From: Eggerthella timonensis | GTDB lineage: Bacteria; Actinomycetota; Coriobacteriia; Coriobacteriales; Eggerthellaceae | Length of the DNA: 64,000 nucleotides | Assembly (NCBI RefSeq): GCF_900184265.1 | Contig: NZ_FXXA01000002.1 | Span: 3,455,983-3,519,982, forward strand | Reading direction: 5' to 3' | Shown: positions 31,425 through 40,313 of the stretch, piece after piece | Position numbering within the stretch: position 1 is the first letter of the stretch | Layout: every line of letters begins with the position of its first letter | Made by a program: the position numbers and the translations under genes | The notes under the pieces: model-generated | What the model was told of the DNA's origin: nothing | Seen by the model: only the letters and a program-made list of their open reading frames with translations | The model's database searches: none

Positions 31425-33052
31425 AGCCGGCCGATCTGATTCTGAGCAGCACCCGCATCTTCACCGCCGAGCCGGGCGTCGACGCCACGATGGATGGCAG
31501 CATCGCCATCGAGAGCGGCCGCATCGTCTTCGTCGGCCCGCGCGAGGGGGCGTCCGCCTACGCAGGGCCCGCCACCCGGGAGGTCGACCTGGGCGACGCG
31601 TTCGTCTGCCCCGGCTTCCACGATTCCCACCTGCACTTCTTCCCCTCGGCGATGGACCGCTCGCCCTACGTGGTGTTCTGCGAGGGAACGTGTCCCGAGG
31701 ATTGCGTCGAGGCGCTCAAGCAGGTGGAGGACGCCCGGCCGACCGACGAATTCATGCTGTCGTACGGCTGGTACCACCCGCTGTGGGACAACCCCGTGCT
31801 GCCGAGCAAGGACATCCTCGACGCCGCCTACCCCGACCGCCCCGTGTGCCTGCAGTCTGGCGACTCTCATACGCTGTGGACGAATTCGAAGGGGCTCGAG
31901 AAGTTCGGCATCACGAAAGACTCGGTGCCGCCCGCCGGCGGCATCTACCAAAAAGACGAGCACGGCGAGCTGACCGGCATCATCCAGGAGACCGCCGCCA
32001 CGCAGCTCATCCCCACCATGCTGCAGTTCAGCGAGGAGGAGACGAACGCCGGCATCAAGCAGTTCCTGGCAGACCTCAACGCCGAGGGCATCACGAGCGT
32101 GTGCGACGTGTCGCTCTTGGCCGTGCCGGGCGGCGACTTCGTGCGCGACGACGTGTACCGCGGGCTCGCCGAGCGCGGCGAGCTGACGGTGCGCATCAAC
32201 ATGTTCCCCACCGCGCTCGAGGACCTCACCCGCGCCCGTGCGCTGCGCGACGAGTTCGCCGGCAACGACCTCTTGCGCTCGCCCGGCCTCAAGCAGTTCT
32301 TCGACGGCGTGTCGTCCACCCACACCGCCTGGCTCACCGAGCCGTATGCGAACGCGGCGTACGAGGGCGAATGCGGCGCGCCAGTCACCGACCCCGAGCG
32401 CATGCGCCGGATCGTGCTGGGCGCGGCCGAGGAGGGCTTCGCCGTACGCATCCACACCATCGGCGACCGCGCCATCCACGTGGCGCTCGACATCTTCGAG
32501 GAGGCGCGCGAGAAGTTCGGCCCCGTGACCGGCCAGAACGGGTTGGAGCACCTCGAGAACTTCCTGCCGGAGGACATCGCGCGGCTGGCCGAGCTCGACG
32601 TGTCGGCCAACTGCCAGCCGCCCCACACGGTGCTCGACCCGAACGGCATCGAGCGCGATCTGGGGCCCGAGCGAGCGCGATGGATGTGGCCGTATCGCAG
32701 CTACCTCGACGCGGGCGTGAAGTTCTCGTTCGGCACCGACTCGCCCGTGGTGGACATCAACTCGCGCGAGGTGATCTACGACGCCGTCACGCGCCAGAGC
32801 CCGGCCACCGGCGAGCCCGCGGGCGGCTGGCAGCCTCAGGAGAAGATCGACGCCGCCGACGCCGTGCGCGCCTACACGCTGGGCAGCGCCGTCGCCGCGG
32901 GGCGCGGCGACGAGGTCGGGTCGCTCGAGGTGGGCAAGCTGGCCGACCTCGCGGTGCTCGACACCGACCTCGTGACGTGCGCGCCGGAGGAGATCCTGCG
33001 AGCGAAGGTGCTGGCCACGTACCTGGGCGGCAAGAAGGTGTTCGGGGAGTAA
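31421..33052 (+). CDS. YtcJ-like amidohydrolase
   Basis: A 543-residue metal-dependent hydrolase of the YtcJ-like amidohydrolase-3 family. Metal site residues appear as 'PGFHDSHLHFF' near residue 65, and 'EEGFAVRIHTIGDRAI', 'GLEHLENFLPED' and 'FSFGTDSPVV' follow. Substrates in the family are varied amides and amidines and cannot be told here. It is translationally coupled to MATE 1 and followed by MATE 2, so it may process a compound handled by the two exporters (inference). Confidence 0.9.
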   Translation: MKPADLILSSTRIFTAEPGVDATMDGSIAIESGRIVFVGPREGASAYAGPATREVDLGDAFVCPGFHDSHLHFFPSAMDRSPYVVFCEGTCPEDCVEALKQVEDARPTDEFMLSYGWYHPLWDNPVLPSKDILDAAYPDRPVCLQSGDSHTLWTNSKGLEKFGITKDSVPPAGGIYQKDEHGELTGIIQETAATQLIPTMLQFSEEETNAGIKQFLADLNAEGITSVCDVSLLAVPGGDFVRDDVYRGLAERGELTVRINMFPTALEDLTRARALRDEFAGNDLLRSPGLKQFFDGVSSTHTAWLTEPYANAAYEGECGAPVTDPERMRRIVLGAAEEGFAVRIHTIGDRAIHVALDIFEEAREKFGPVTGQNGLEHLENFLPEDIARLAELDVSANCQPPHTVLDPNGIERDLGPERARWMWPYRSYLDAGVKFSFGTDSPVVDINSREVIYDAVTRQSPATGEPAGGWQPQEKIDAADAVRAYTLGSAVAAGRGDEVGSLEVGKLADLAVLDTDLVTCAPEEILRAKVLATYLGGKKVFGE

Positions 33053-33099
33053 GAACGCTTGGGACGCCTGGGGAGCCTGCCGAACGCGGGCACCTCAGG

Positions 33100-33161
33100 C
33101 GCACATTCGCCCCAAACACACGCCACAGGCCCCTTATGCGTGTGTTTGGGGCGAATGTGCG
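33100..33161. repeat. 24-bp perfect hairpin sharing a core with 60992-61053
   Basis: Arms 33100-33123 and 33138-33161 are exact inverted repeats containing TTCGCCCCAAACACACGC. The same 18-base core forms the hairpin after the hydantoinase operon at 60992-61053. Here it follows the amidohydrolase stop by 47 bases. Confidence 0.9.
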
Positions 33162-33315
33162 TTTGCGGGACCGAGCGGGCCCTCGAGCAACCAGCTAATC
33201 CCATATAATCCCGCGGGGCGGGGAAACGCGACCGGTATAATCCCCCGCTCGCGCCCGCTTCGCGGTATCGTCGATCCAAGGAAACACGCCACTTGAGGCT
33301 AGGAGGCCGACGGCC

Positions 33316-34740
33316 ATGGACGAGCTGCTCATCGAGCCCGAACCCACCGAACGCGAGCTGGGATGCGCTCCCATCAAGCCGCTGTTCGCACGCTACGCCG
33401 CCATCACGTTCGCCGGCATGCTGGCCCAGATGGTGATGGTGGTGCTCGAGGGGCTCATCATCGGCAACGGCCTGGGGCCGCTCGGGCTGGCGGCCGTCAC
33501 CGTCATCCTCCCGCTCGAGCTGCTGAACCTGGCGCTGGGCGGCGCGTTGGGCATGGGCACCGCTGCCGCTGCCGGCCAGCGCCTCGGCAGCGGCGACGCG
33601 AAGGGCGCGCAGAAGGTGTTCGCGCAGGGCTTCTGGCTGTCGGCGTACCTGCTCGTGGCGCTTTCCGCGGCCATTGCCTTGTTCGCGCCGCAGATCGCCA
33701 CGCTGTTGGGCGCCACGGCCGACATCCACGCCGACGTGACGGCGTTCATCCGCCTGCTCATGTGCTTCTACCCGTTCTGCACGCTGGGGCAGCTGCTGTG
33801 CTCGCTCTTGCGCACCGACGAGAAGCCGTCGCTCGCCTCGGCGCTGGCCGTCATCGCATCGGTCGTGTCGCTGTTGTGGCTGTACGTGTGCGTGTACGTG
33901 CTGCAGCTGGGCTTCGCCGCTGCGGGCGCGTACTACGGCATGAGCACGGGGCTGTGGTTCTTCGCCATCCTGTACTTCCAGTTTAACAAGAAATCCACCT
34001 TCAAGGTGACGCTCTCGGGCATGAAGCTGGAGCGCGAGGTGTGCGGCGCCATCCTGTGGCAAGGATTGCCGCTGTTCCTGGTGCAGGCCGCCAGCCTCGT
34101 GTACACGATGGTCATCAACAACTACCTGGGCGCGCTGGGAGGCGACCCCGATCTCGCCGCGTTCGCCGTGATCAACGGCTACGTCGTCTACCTCTTGGAT
34201 ATGCTGTGCCTGAGCGCCACGTACGGGTTGCAGCCCATCGCCAGCTTCAACTGCGGCGCACGGCACCACGGCCGCCTGCGCGAACTGGTGAAGGTGAGTC
34301 TGGGCGGCACGTTCGCCGTGGTGGCCGTGGTGTGCGGGCTGGTCATCGCATTCGCGGCGCCCATCTCGGCGTTCTTCATCGGCGACGACCCCGCCCTCGT
34401 CGAGCTGACAGCCTCTCACTTCCTGCCGCTGCTCGTGTGCGCGCCGTTCGGGTTCATGGCGCAGGTGGCCTCGGCGTACTTCCAGGCCGTCGGTCAGGAG
34501 CGCACGTCCATCGTGCTGGGCATCTGCCGCTACCTGCTGTTCGCCATCCCGCTGATCGTGATCCTCGCTGCCGTCGAAGGCCTCACGGGCGTGTGGTGGT
34601 CGCAGCCGCCCGCCGACCTGCTGGCCGCCGGCCTGGCCGTGGCGCTGGCCGCCCGCGAATACCGCAAGCTCAAGCGCGCGGACGCGGATGCGAGCGCGCT
34701 GGGAGCGCCGGAGGGGGAAGCGCTGGTCGAAGGGGCGTAG
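33316..34740 (+). CDS. MATE family efflux transporter 2
   Basis: A 474-residue paralogue of MATE 1 with the same blocks ('AITFAGMLAQMVMVVLEGLI', 'LVQAASLVYTMVINNYLG', 'CGARHHGRLRELVKVSLGG'). CTAGGAGG lies before the ATG at 33316. It converges with the LuxR gene at 34747. The substrate is unknown. Confidence 0.9.
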   Translation: MDELLIEPEPTERELGCAPIKPLFARYAAITFAGMLAQMVMVVLEGLIIGNGLGPLGLAAVTVILPLELLNLALGGALGMGTAAAAGQRLGSGDAKGAQKVFAQGFWLSAYLLVALSAAIALFAPQIATLLGATADIHADVTAFIRLLMCFYPFCTLGQLLCSLLRTDEKPSLASALAVIASVVSLLWLYVCVYVLQLGFAAAGAYYGMSTGLWFFAILYFQFNKKSTFKVTLSGMKLEREVCGAILWQGLPLFLVQAASLVYTMVINNYLGALGGDPDLAAFAVINGYVVYLLDMLCLSATYGLQPIASFNCGARHHGRLRELVKVSLGGTFAVVAVVCGLVIAFAAPISAFFIGDDPALVELTASHFLPLLVCAPFGFMAQVASAYFQAVGQERTSIVLGICRYLLFAIPLIVILAAVEGLTGVWWSQPPADLLAAGLAVALAAREYRKLKRADADASALGAPEGEALVEGA

Positions 34741-34746
34741 GAAGGC

Positions 34747-36270
34747 TCACGAAGACGCGGGGGCCGTCTCCCCGTCGACGCCCGCATCGTACACGATGTC
34801 GAACACCTCCTGGCGCGAGCCGACGCCCATCTTCTCGTAGATGTGGGCGACGTGGGTCTTCACGGTTCCTTCAGACAGCACGAGCTCGCGCTGAATGGCC
34901 GGGCGCGACCTGCCCTGCGCCAGAAGCGACAGCACCTGCGTCTCGCGTTGAGACAATCCATAGCGTTCGCCCAAAAGCACGCAGCGACGGTCTACGACTT
35001 CGACCACGGCAGCGCCGTTGCTCTCGAGCGGAATCTCGGGCTCCCCCTCGATCGTATACTCGTTAAGCGCTTCCGCCGACGTAAGCGTACTCTGGCGTCG
35101 TTCGTACAATAAGCGCGGATGCACGGCCACTACGATGATGAGCGCATACGACACCGCAAGCACCACGAATGCCGATGCAACCTGATTGGTCTCGAGCAGG
35201 AATATCCACGCGATCGAACATACGCTATACGGTGCCAGCGACATGCCGGCGTTGAAATACGACGGTCCCGCAAGATCCTTCTCCGCATTCATGACAAGCG
35301 TCCAGGTGAGGATATGCGAGAAGAATTCGGCTGCCAGCAGCACCACCGTAACCGGCTCGCTCCACATGCCGGGAAACACCTGCTTGAGTACCGCCAGCAT
35401 GAAGCATCCCACGATGACGAGGAACGGCACCTGGTAGCGATACCCCAGCGGCTTGTCGGCCGAAGCCACGAGCGTACCCAGCGTGAATGCGGTCAGCAGC
35501 ACGCACGCGAGGCACGTCCGCACACAGGAAACCAGCGCATCATCGGCAACGTATTCGGCTCGCGCGCTTCCCCATATGCCTACGTTGCTCACTGCGCTAA
35601 GCGTGACGATGGCAACCCCCGAGGCGATGAGCAACAAGTGCAGATGCGAGCGCGCCCTGTCGGCCACGACGCCCGCCCGATCGGCATCACGCTTCCGCCA
35701 TGCGCGCGGCAGAGCGACCAACGCGACGAGCGGGCATACGCAGCACACGACGATCTGCGCAGTCGCGCTCAACGCCGAGCTTGCCGCAACGCTCAACACC
35801 TGTTCGATCACCTGGCTCGCAAGTGCCACGACGATGGCTGGACGCAACGGAACAGCCCGAGCCAGCGCGATATAGAACGACGCCACGATCCACAGGTACC
35901 CCACACCGAGCACGAACGATACGCCCACGCCGAGCACTGCCGGAGCCACAAGCGTCTGGTGAAACGCAATAGCGAAACCTGCGGTGCAGAAGCACATGAC
36001 CAGCGGCAGGTACGTCCGCATGCCGCGTCCGAAGCGTTCGAACGCCCCCGGAACGACGAGAATCAACAGCGAAACCGTCACGCGTCCCGCATGATACGCG
36101 TACCTCGTCGTCTCGAGCGAGGAATCGGTTGACGCCGGCTCGAGAAACACTCCACCGTATCCGACCAGGTTCACCCAGATGCCCATCACCGCCAAACCCA
36201 CAAGCGCTGCGACGACGCGCTTGCGCTCGTCAAGCGCCATATCCCGTAATCCGCTTCCCGTGAATCGCAT
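34747..36270 (-). CDS. Membrane-bound LuxR-type regulator 3 (12-helix type)
   Basis: A 507-residue protein. Residues about 15-420 hold some 12 hydrophobic segments and the last 65 residues are a LuxR helix-turn-helix ('LSQRETQVLSLLAQGRSRPA' then 'LSEGTVKTHVAHIYEKMG'). This architecture is typical of Eggerthella regulators next to flavoprotein reductase genes. GGGGAGGGG precedes the ATG at 36270; the upstream GTG at 36291 lacks spacing. It is divergent from the flavoprotein gene, with three repeated sites between them, and most likely controls it in response to the reductase substrate. Confidence 0.9.
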   Translation of the reverse strand: MRFTGSGLRDMALDERKRVVAALVGLAVMGIWVNLVGYGGVFLEPASTDSSLETTRYAYHAGRVTVSLLILVVPGAFERFGRGMRTYLPLVMCFCTAGFAIAFHQTLVAPAVLGVGVSFVLGVGYLWIVASFYIALARAVPLRPAIVVALASQVIEQVLSVAASSALSATAQIVVCCVCPLVALVALPRAWRKRDADRAGVVADRARSHLHLLLIASGVAIVTLSAVSNVGIWGSARAEYVADDALVSCVRTCLACVLLTAFTLGTLVASADKPLGYRYQVPFLVIVGCFMLAVLKQVFPGMWSEPVTVVLLAAEFFSHILTWTLVMNAEKDLAGPSYFNAGMSLAPYSVCSIAWIFLLETNQVASAFVVLAVSYALIIVVAVHPRLLYERRQSTLTSAEALNEYTIEGEPEIPLESNGAAVVEVVDRRCVLLGERYGLSQRETQVLSLLAQGRSRPAIQRELVLSEGTVKTHVAHIYEKMGVGSRQEVFDIVYDAGVDGETAPASS

Positions 36271-36315
36271 TGCAACCCCTCCCCTGTGCACCTGCGTCCA
36301 GCCCCCTCAAGCCAC

Positions 36316-36403
36316 TTCGCACGATAGATGCATCCGCACCACCATACATCATCCGGTTCGGACGATAGTGCGACCCCGGGCAATATCTGCCGGTTCGCAC
36401 GAT
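36316..36403. promoter_or_regulatory. Three operator-like direct repeats between regulator and flavoprotein
   Basis: TTCGCACGAT (36316-36325), TTCGGACGAT (36357-36366) and TTCGCACGAT (36394-36403) are spaced 41 and 37 bases apart; the last two are preceded by CGG. They lie in the 212-base divergent gap and are good candidates for the binding sites of the LuxR protein at 34747. Confidence 0.6.
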
Positions 36404-36482
36404 GCCCTATTCCGTCCCGCCGCCTACTCTCAGGGCGTCGGCATCGCCGGCACCATGGAACCATCAAGGAAAGGGGACCATC

Positions 36483-38267
36483 ATGGGAGCATCATCGGTT
36501 TCACGTCGCGATTTTCTGCGCAACGCAGGCCTGGCCGCAGCGGGAGCGGCCGTGGGCGCCTCGGCGCTCGGCCTGACGGGCTGCACCGATCAGGCGGCCG
36601 ACGGCGGCACCGGCCAGGAGGCATGGAACAAGGAAGCGGACGTAGTCGTCGTGGGCTTCGGCGGCGCGGGCGCATGCGCGGCCATCGCTGCGGCCGACGC
36701 GGGCGCCAGCGTCATCCTGCTCGAGAAGAACGCGGAAGCGGAGCACCTCAGCAACACGCTCATGTCCGGCGGCATCTTCCACTCGCCCGACAAGGATGGC
36801 GACAAGGAAGCGCTCAAGGAATACCTGCGCGGCATGTTCTCGGGCGAGAATCTGCCGACGAAGAACGAGGGCGAGCAGTCACCTCTGTTCGTGGATGGCA
36901 TTGTGGAGAAGTTCGCCGAGTACGAGCCGCTCAACGTCGAATTCATGCAGAGCCTCGACCCCGATTTCAAGGTGATCGAGCGCGGCGGCGCGGCTTTCCC
37001 CGACTTCCCCGGTGCCGAAAAAGCGGGCTACAAGAGCTACAACAGCACGTACGGCAAGTCGGCCACGGGGCCCAAGTTCCCCACTATCGACATGCCGAAG
37101 GAAGACACGGCCGCCGGCCTCGCATTCTTCAACTGCTTGAAGACGGGCATCGCCGACCGCACCGACAGGATCGAAGTAGCCTACGAAACGCCCGGCCAGA
37201 AACTCATTCAAAACGATGCGGGCGAAGTGATCGGCGTCGTCGCCCAACAGGGAGGGTCCGACGTCCGCATCAAGGCGAAAAAGGGCGTCATCCTCACGAC
37301 CGGCGGTTACGAGTACAATGAGGAGATGCGCCGCGCGTTTCTCGAAGGCGAGGGCATGACCGGCTGGGCGTTCTACGGCACGCTTTCCAACGAGGGAGAC
37401 GGCATTCGCATGGGATGCGAGGTAGGCGCCCAGTTGGCGAAAGTCGGCAAGGCGGCATCACGCCTCATCTGGTCGTGCCCCGACGTGACGAAGAACGACT
37501 GCAACGTGGGCTCCATCACCGATTCGGTTGGCGGCGCCGGCACCATCGTCGTGAATTCCGAGGGCCGTCGCTTCATGAACGAGACGCTCATCACGAAAGA
37601 CCCGAGCCGCTACTTCTCGTACAAGAACGCCGTGCACATGGACATCGAGAAGCTGGAATTCCCGAACAACCCGTCGTACATGATCATCGACGAAACGAAG
37701 CGCACGTCGGCTCCGCTGGTCAACATCACGCTTTCTACCTGCGGATTCGGCATCATTCCTTGGGACGAGGACAACCAGACCGCCATCGACAAGGGATGGC
37801 TCATCAAAGCCGATACCATTGAGGAGCTGGCTGAGAAGATCCGCGACACCCACGAGCTCAACAAGGGTCGCATGGATCCCGCCGTGCTGGCCGCCACGAT
37901 GGAGCAGTACCAGCACATGGTGGACACCGGCGTCGACGAGGAGTTCGGTCGCACAAGCAAGTCGAAGGACCCGCTGACCGGCGAAGAGACGGACAAGGGA
38001 TTCCAGCCCATCAGCACGCCGCCGTTCTACGCGATGCCGCTCGTGGCGGGCGGCCCCAACACGAAGGGCGGTCTCCAGGCAGACGGCGAGCGCCGCGTCA
38101 TCGACTGGCGCAACGAGCCCATCCCGCGCCTGTACTCGGCCGGCGAGATGTCGTCGTGCTTCAAGTTCGTGTACCAAGGCGGCGGTAACGTGACCGAATG
38201 CATCGTATGCGGGCGCATTGCCGGCGAGAACGCCGCAGCCGAAACCGCCTGGGATTCCGAGAAGTAA
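36483..38267 (+). CDS. Tat-exported FAD-dependent reductase (fumarate/urocanate reductase type)
   Basis: A 594-residue exported flavoprotein. The Tat signal is 'SRRDFLRNAG' at residues 8-17, followed by 'LGLTGC', which may also be a lipobox. The FAD dinucleotide motif 'VVVGFGGAGACAAIAAADAG' is near residue 60, and family blocks 'GTLSNEGDGIRMG' and 'PLVAGGPNTKGGLQ' and a C-terminal 'YQGGGNVTECIVCGR' are present. It reduces an unsaturated or otherwise reducible acceptor; the substrate is unknown. The c-type cytochrome gene downstream is its likely electron donor, as in the cgr-type operons of Eggerthella. AAAGGGG precedes the ATG. Confidence 0.93.
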   Translation: MGASSVSRRDFLRNAGLAAAGAAVGASALGLTGCTDQAADGGTGQEAWNKEADVVVVGFGGAGACAAIAAADAGASVILLEKNAEAEHLSNTLMSGGIFHSPDKDGDKEALKEYLRGMFSGENLPTKNEGEQSPLFVDGIVEKFAEYEPLNVEFMQSLDPDFKVIERGGAAFPDFPGAEKAGYKSYNSTYGKSATGPKFPTIDMPKEDTAAGLAFFNCLKTGIADRTDRIEVAYETPGQKLIQNDAGEVIGVVAQQGGSDVRIKAKKGVILTTGGYEYNEEMRRAFLEGEGMTGWAFYGTLSNEGDGIRMGCEVGAQLAKVGKAASRLIWSCPDVTKNDCNVGSITDSVGGAGTIVVNSEGRRFMNETLITKDPSRYFSYKNAVHMDIEKLEFPNNPSYMIIDETKRTSAPLVNITLSTCGFGIIPWDEDNQTAIDKGWLIKADTIEELAEKIRDTHELNKGRMDPAVLAATMEQYQHMVDTGVDEEFGRTSKSKDPLTGEETDKGFQPISTPPFYAMPLVAGGPNTKGGLQADGERRVIDWRNEPIPRLYSAGEMSSCFKFVYQGGGNVTECIVCGRIAGENAAAETAWDSEK

Positions 38268-38278
38268 GACCATACGCT

Positions 38279-38371
38279 GCGACGGCGCGCGTTCGCTTGC
38301 GCCGTCGCTCTTCCAGCCCCGCTCGGCGCAAGGCGACACCCTCCCTCCCCTCGCACACGCCGAGCGGGGCT
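38279..38371. repeat. Two GC-rich hairpins between flavoprotein and cytochrome genes
   Basis: GCGACGGCGC (38279-38288) pairs with 38299-38308, and AGCCCCGCTCGGC (38315-38327) pairs with 38359-38371, both perfectly. They could lower or protect expression of one cistron relative to the other. Confidence 0.6.
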
Positions 38372-38404
38372 CATCCGCAACTACGTTCGACGAAGGAGTC
38401 AGCC

Positions 38405-39016
38405 GTGAACCGAATGCACCTGCGCATAACCGTCGTGTTGGCAACATGCGGCATCGCCGTCCTCGGAGGCCTTGCCGCATGCGCTCCGCAACACAACAAC
38501 CAAGCCGGCAGTGAAGGAGCAGGCACAGAATCGACGCAGGTAGCCTTCGCCTGGAGCTACGAATCCACCTGTTCGCAATGTCACCAGAAAGAAGATGGCT
38601 CGATGGACGATGCGTCATGCCTGGCCGCCACGCACGCCGCCGAGGGGGCCACGTGCGCGACCTGCCACACCGACGAGAGCGGCCTGGCGAGCGCCCACGA
38701 GAACGCAACGCCCGACGCGGCCAAGAAACGCGCCACCAAGCTGCGCAGCACCACCATCGACGAGCCCGCATGCCTCTCATGCCATGGCAGCTACGAGGAC
38801 CTCGCGACAAAGACCGCCAATCTTACCTTGCTTACCGACAGTGAGGGCACGACGGTGAACCCTCACGCTATGCCCGAGAACGAAGACCACGCATCCACCG
38901 ACTGCGCAAGCTGCCACGTTATGCACGACAGCGAACCGACCGAAGAGAGCGCGCCAGAATACTGCGAGTCTTGCCACCACGCCGGCGTGTACTCCTGCCA
39001 CACCTGCCACGACTAG
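38405..39016 (+). CDS. Multihaem c-type cytochrome lipoprotein
   Basis: A 203-residue exported cytochrome with a lipobox 'LGGLAAC' near residue 24 and six CXXCH haem sites (CSQCH, CATCH, CLSCH, CASCH, CESCH, CHTCH). It should carry electrons from the quinone pool to the flavoprotein encoded just upstream. The start is GTG at 38405, six bases after AAGGAG; the ATG at 38414 is 15 bases away and less likely. Its size and haem count fit the small NapC-independent cytochromes paired with Tat flavoproteins. Confidence 0.9.
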   Translation: MNRMHLRITVVLATCGIAVLGGLAACAPQHNNQAGSEGAGTESTQVAFAWSYESTCSQCHQKEDGSMDDASCLAATHAAEGATCATCHTDESGLASAHENATPDAAKKRATKLRSTTIDEPACLSCHGSYEDLATKTANLTLLTDSEGTTVNPHAMPENEDHASTDCASCHVMHDSEPTEESAPEYCESCHHAGVYSCHTCHD

Positions 39017-39124
39017 CGAAGCGCTCGCGCGCCTCACGCCCCCTTCCGCGCGCCTTCCTCCGCATGCCCCCTCGCCTTTTTTGGGCGCAAAACGGCACCT
39101 GTGACAATTCTCTTGGCAACGCGA

Positions 39125-39163
39125 AGCCCCAGGCGGCGAATCGAAACATCGCCACCTGGGGCT
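39125..39163. terminator. Bidirectional terminator between convergent genes
   Basis: AGCCCCAGGCGGCGA (39125-39139) pairs with 39149-39163 at 14 of 15 positions, nested within a wider TGACAATT/AATTGTCA pairing. It separates the cytochrome gene from the convergent operon 2. Positions 39017-39296 hold no gene. Confidence 0.75.
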
Positions 39164-39296
39164 TTGCTCGCTACGGCAGCATAGCACGACGCGAACCGCA
39201 CGCCGAAATTGTCATGGCCCGCGATTCGCGCCCACGTGACCGGAGCTCGCGTCCGCTGCGCAACACGGCGACCCCGGCGGCCTACCGGCGCGTTCG

Positions 39297-40250
39297 CTAC
39301 GCGACGATCAGCGTTCCCGTCTCGCCTTTGAGGCCGGCGGCGGCGCGTTCGAGCGAGGTGATGAGCGCGCGGCCCTCGGGGTAGGCGCGCACGTACTCGA
39401 TGCAGGCCTCCACCTTCGGCAGCATGCTGCCCGGTGCGAACTGGCCCTCCTCGATGTAGCGCTCGGCCTGGGCCACGTCCATGACGTCGATCTCCTCCTG
39501 CTCGGGCGTGTTGAAGTTGATAGCAACCTTCTCCACCGCCGTGAGGATGACGAGCATGTCGGCCTCGAACTCGGCGGCCAGCTTGGCGCTCGAGCGGTCC
39601 TTGTCGATGACGGCCGGCACGCCGTGGTAGCCGCTCGCGTCCTCGACGACCGGCACGCCACCGCCGCCGGCGCACACCACCACGTAGCCGTCGTCCATGA
39701 GGTCCTTGACGGCGTCGAACTCCACGACGCGCTGGGGCTGCGGAGACGCGACCACCTGGCGCCATCCGCGCCCGGCGTCCTCCTTGAACACGGCGCCCGT
39801 CTCGGCGGCGAGGCGCACGGCCTCGTCCTCGGAGAGGAACGCGCCCACGGGCTTCGTGGGATCCTCGAACGCGGGGTCGTCCGCATCCACCACGGTCTGC
39901 GTGACGAGCGCAACCGACGAGCGCATGATGCCGCGCTCCTTCAGCTCGCCCAGCAGCGCCTGGGACAGCTGATAGCCGATGTAGCCCTGGCTCATCGCGC
40001 CGCACTCGGGAAGCGGCATGGCCGGGGTTTTGCCGTCGTGCGTGTTCGCATAGTCGAACGCGCTCTCGATCATGCCGACCTGCGGCCCGTTGCCGTGCGA
40101 GACGACGACGTTGATGCCCTCGGCCACCATGTCGACGATGTTCTGCGCGGTGTGCTTCACCAGTTCGAGCTGCTCTTCGGGAGTCGAGCCCAAGGCGTTG
40201 CCGCCCAACGCGATGACCACCGACTTGCCGGGACCTTTCTGATAGGGCAT
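39297..40250 (-). CDS. arcC: Carbamate kinase, operon 2
   Basis: A 317-residue paralogue of the kinase at 22430, with the same start 'MPYQKGPGKSVVIALGGNAL' and the motifs 'VVSHGNGPQVG', 'GGGGVPV' and 'DKDRSSAKLA'. It makes ATP from carbamoyl phosphate. Last gene of operon 2. Confidence 0.96.
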   Translation of the reverse strand: MPYQKGPGKSVVIALGGNALGSTPEEQLELVKHTAQNIVDMVAEGINVVVSHGNGPQVGMIESAFDYANTHDGKTPAMPLPECGAMSQGYIGYQLSQALLGELKERGIMRSSVALVTQTVVDADDPAFEDPTKPVGAFLSEDEAVRLAAETGAVFKEDAGRGWRQVVASPQPQRVVEFDAVKDLMDDGYVVVCAGGGGVPVVEDASGYHGVPAVIDKDRSSAKLAAEFEADMLVILTAVEKVAINFNTPEQEEIDVMDVAQAERYIEEGQFAPGSMLPKVEACIEYVRAYPEGRALITSLERAAAGLKGETGTLIVA

Positions 40251-40270
40251 ACAAGCTCCTTTCGATCGCA

Positions 40271-40304
40271 GGGCAGGGCCCGCCCTAGAGGACGGGCCCT
40301 GCCC
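40271..40304 (-). terminator. 12-bp perfect hairpin between agmatine deiminase and carbamate kinase (operon 2)
   Basis: GGGCAGGGCCCG (40271-40282) pairs with 40293-40304. Same position as the hairpin in operon 1 but different sequence. Confidence 0.6.
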
Positions 40305-40313
40305 GGAATTCGC

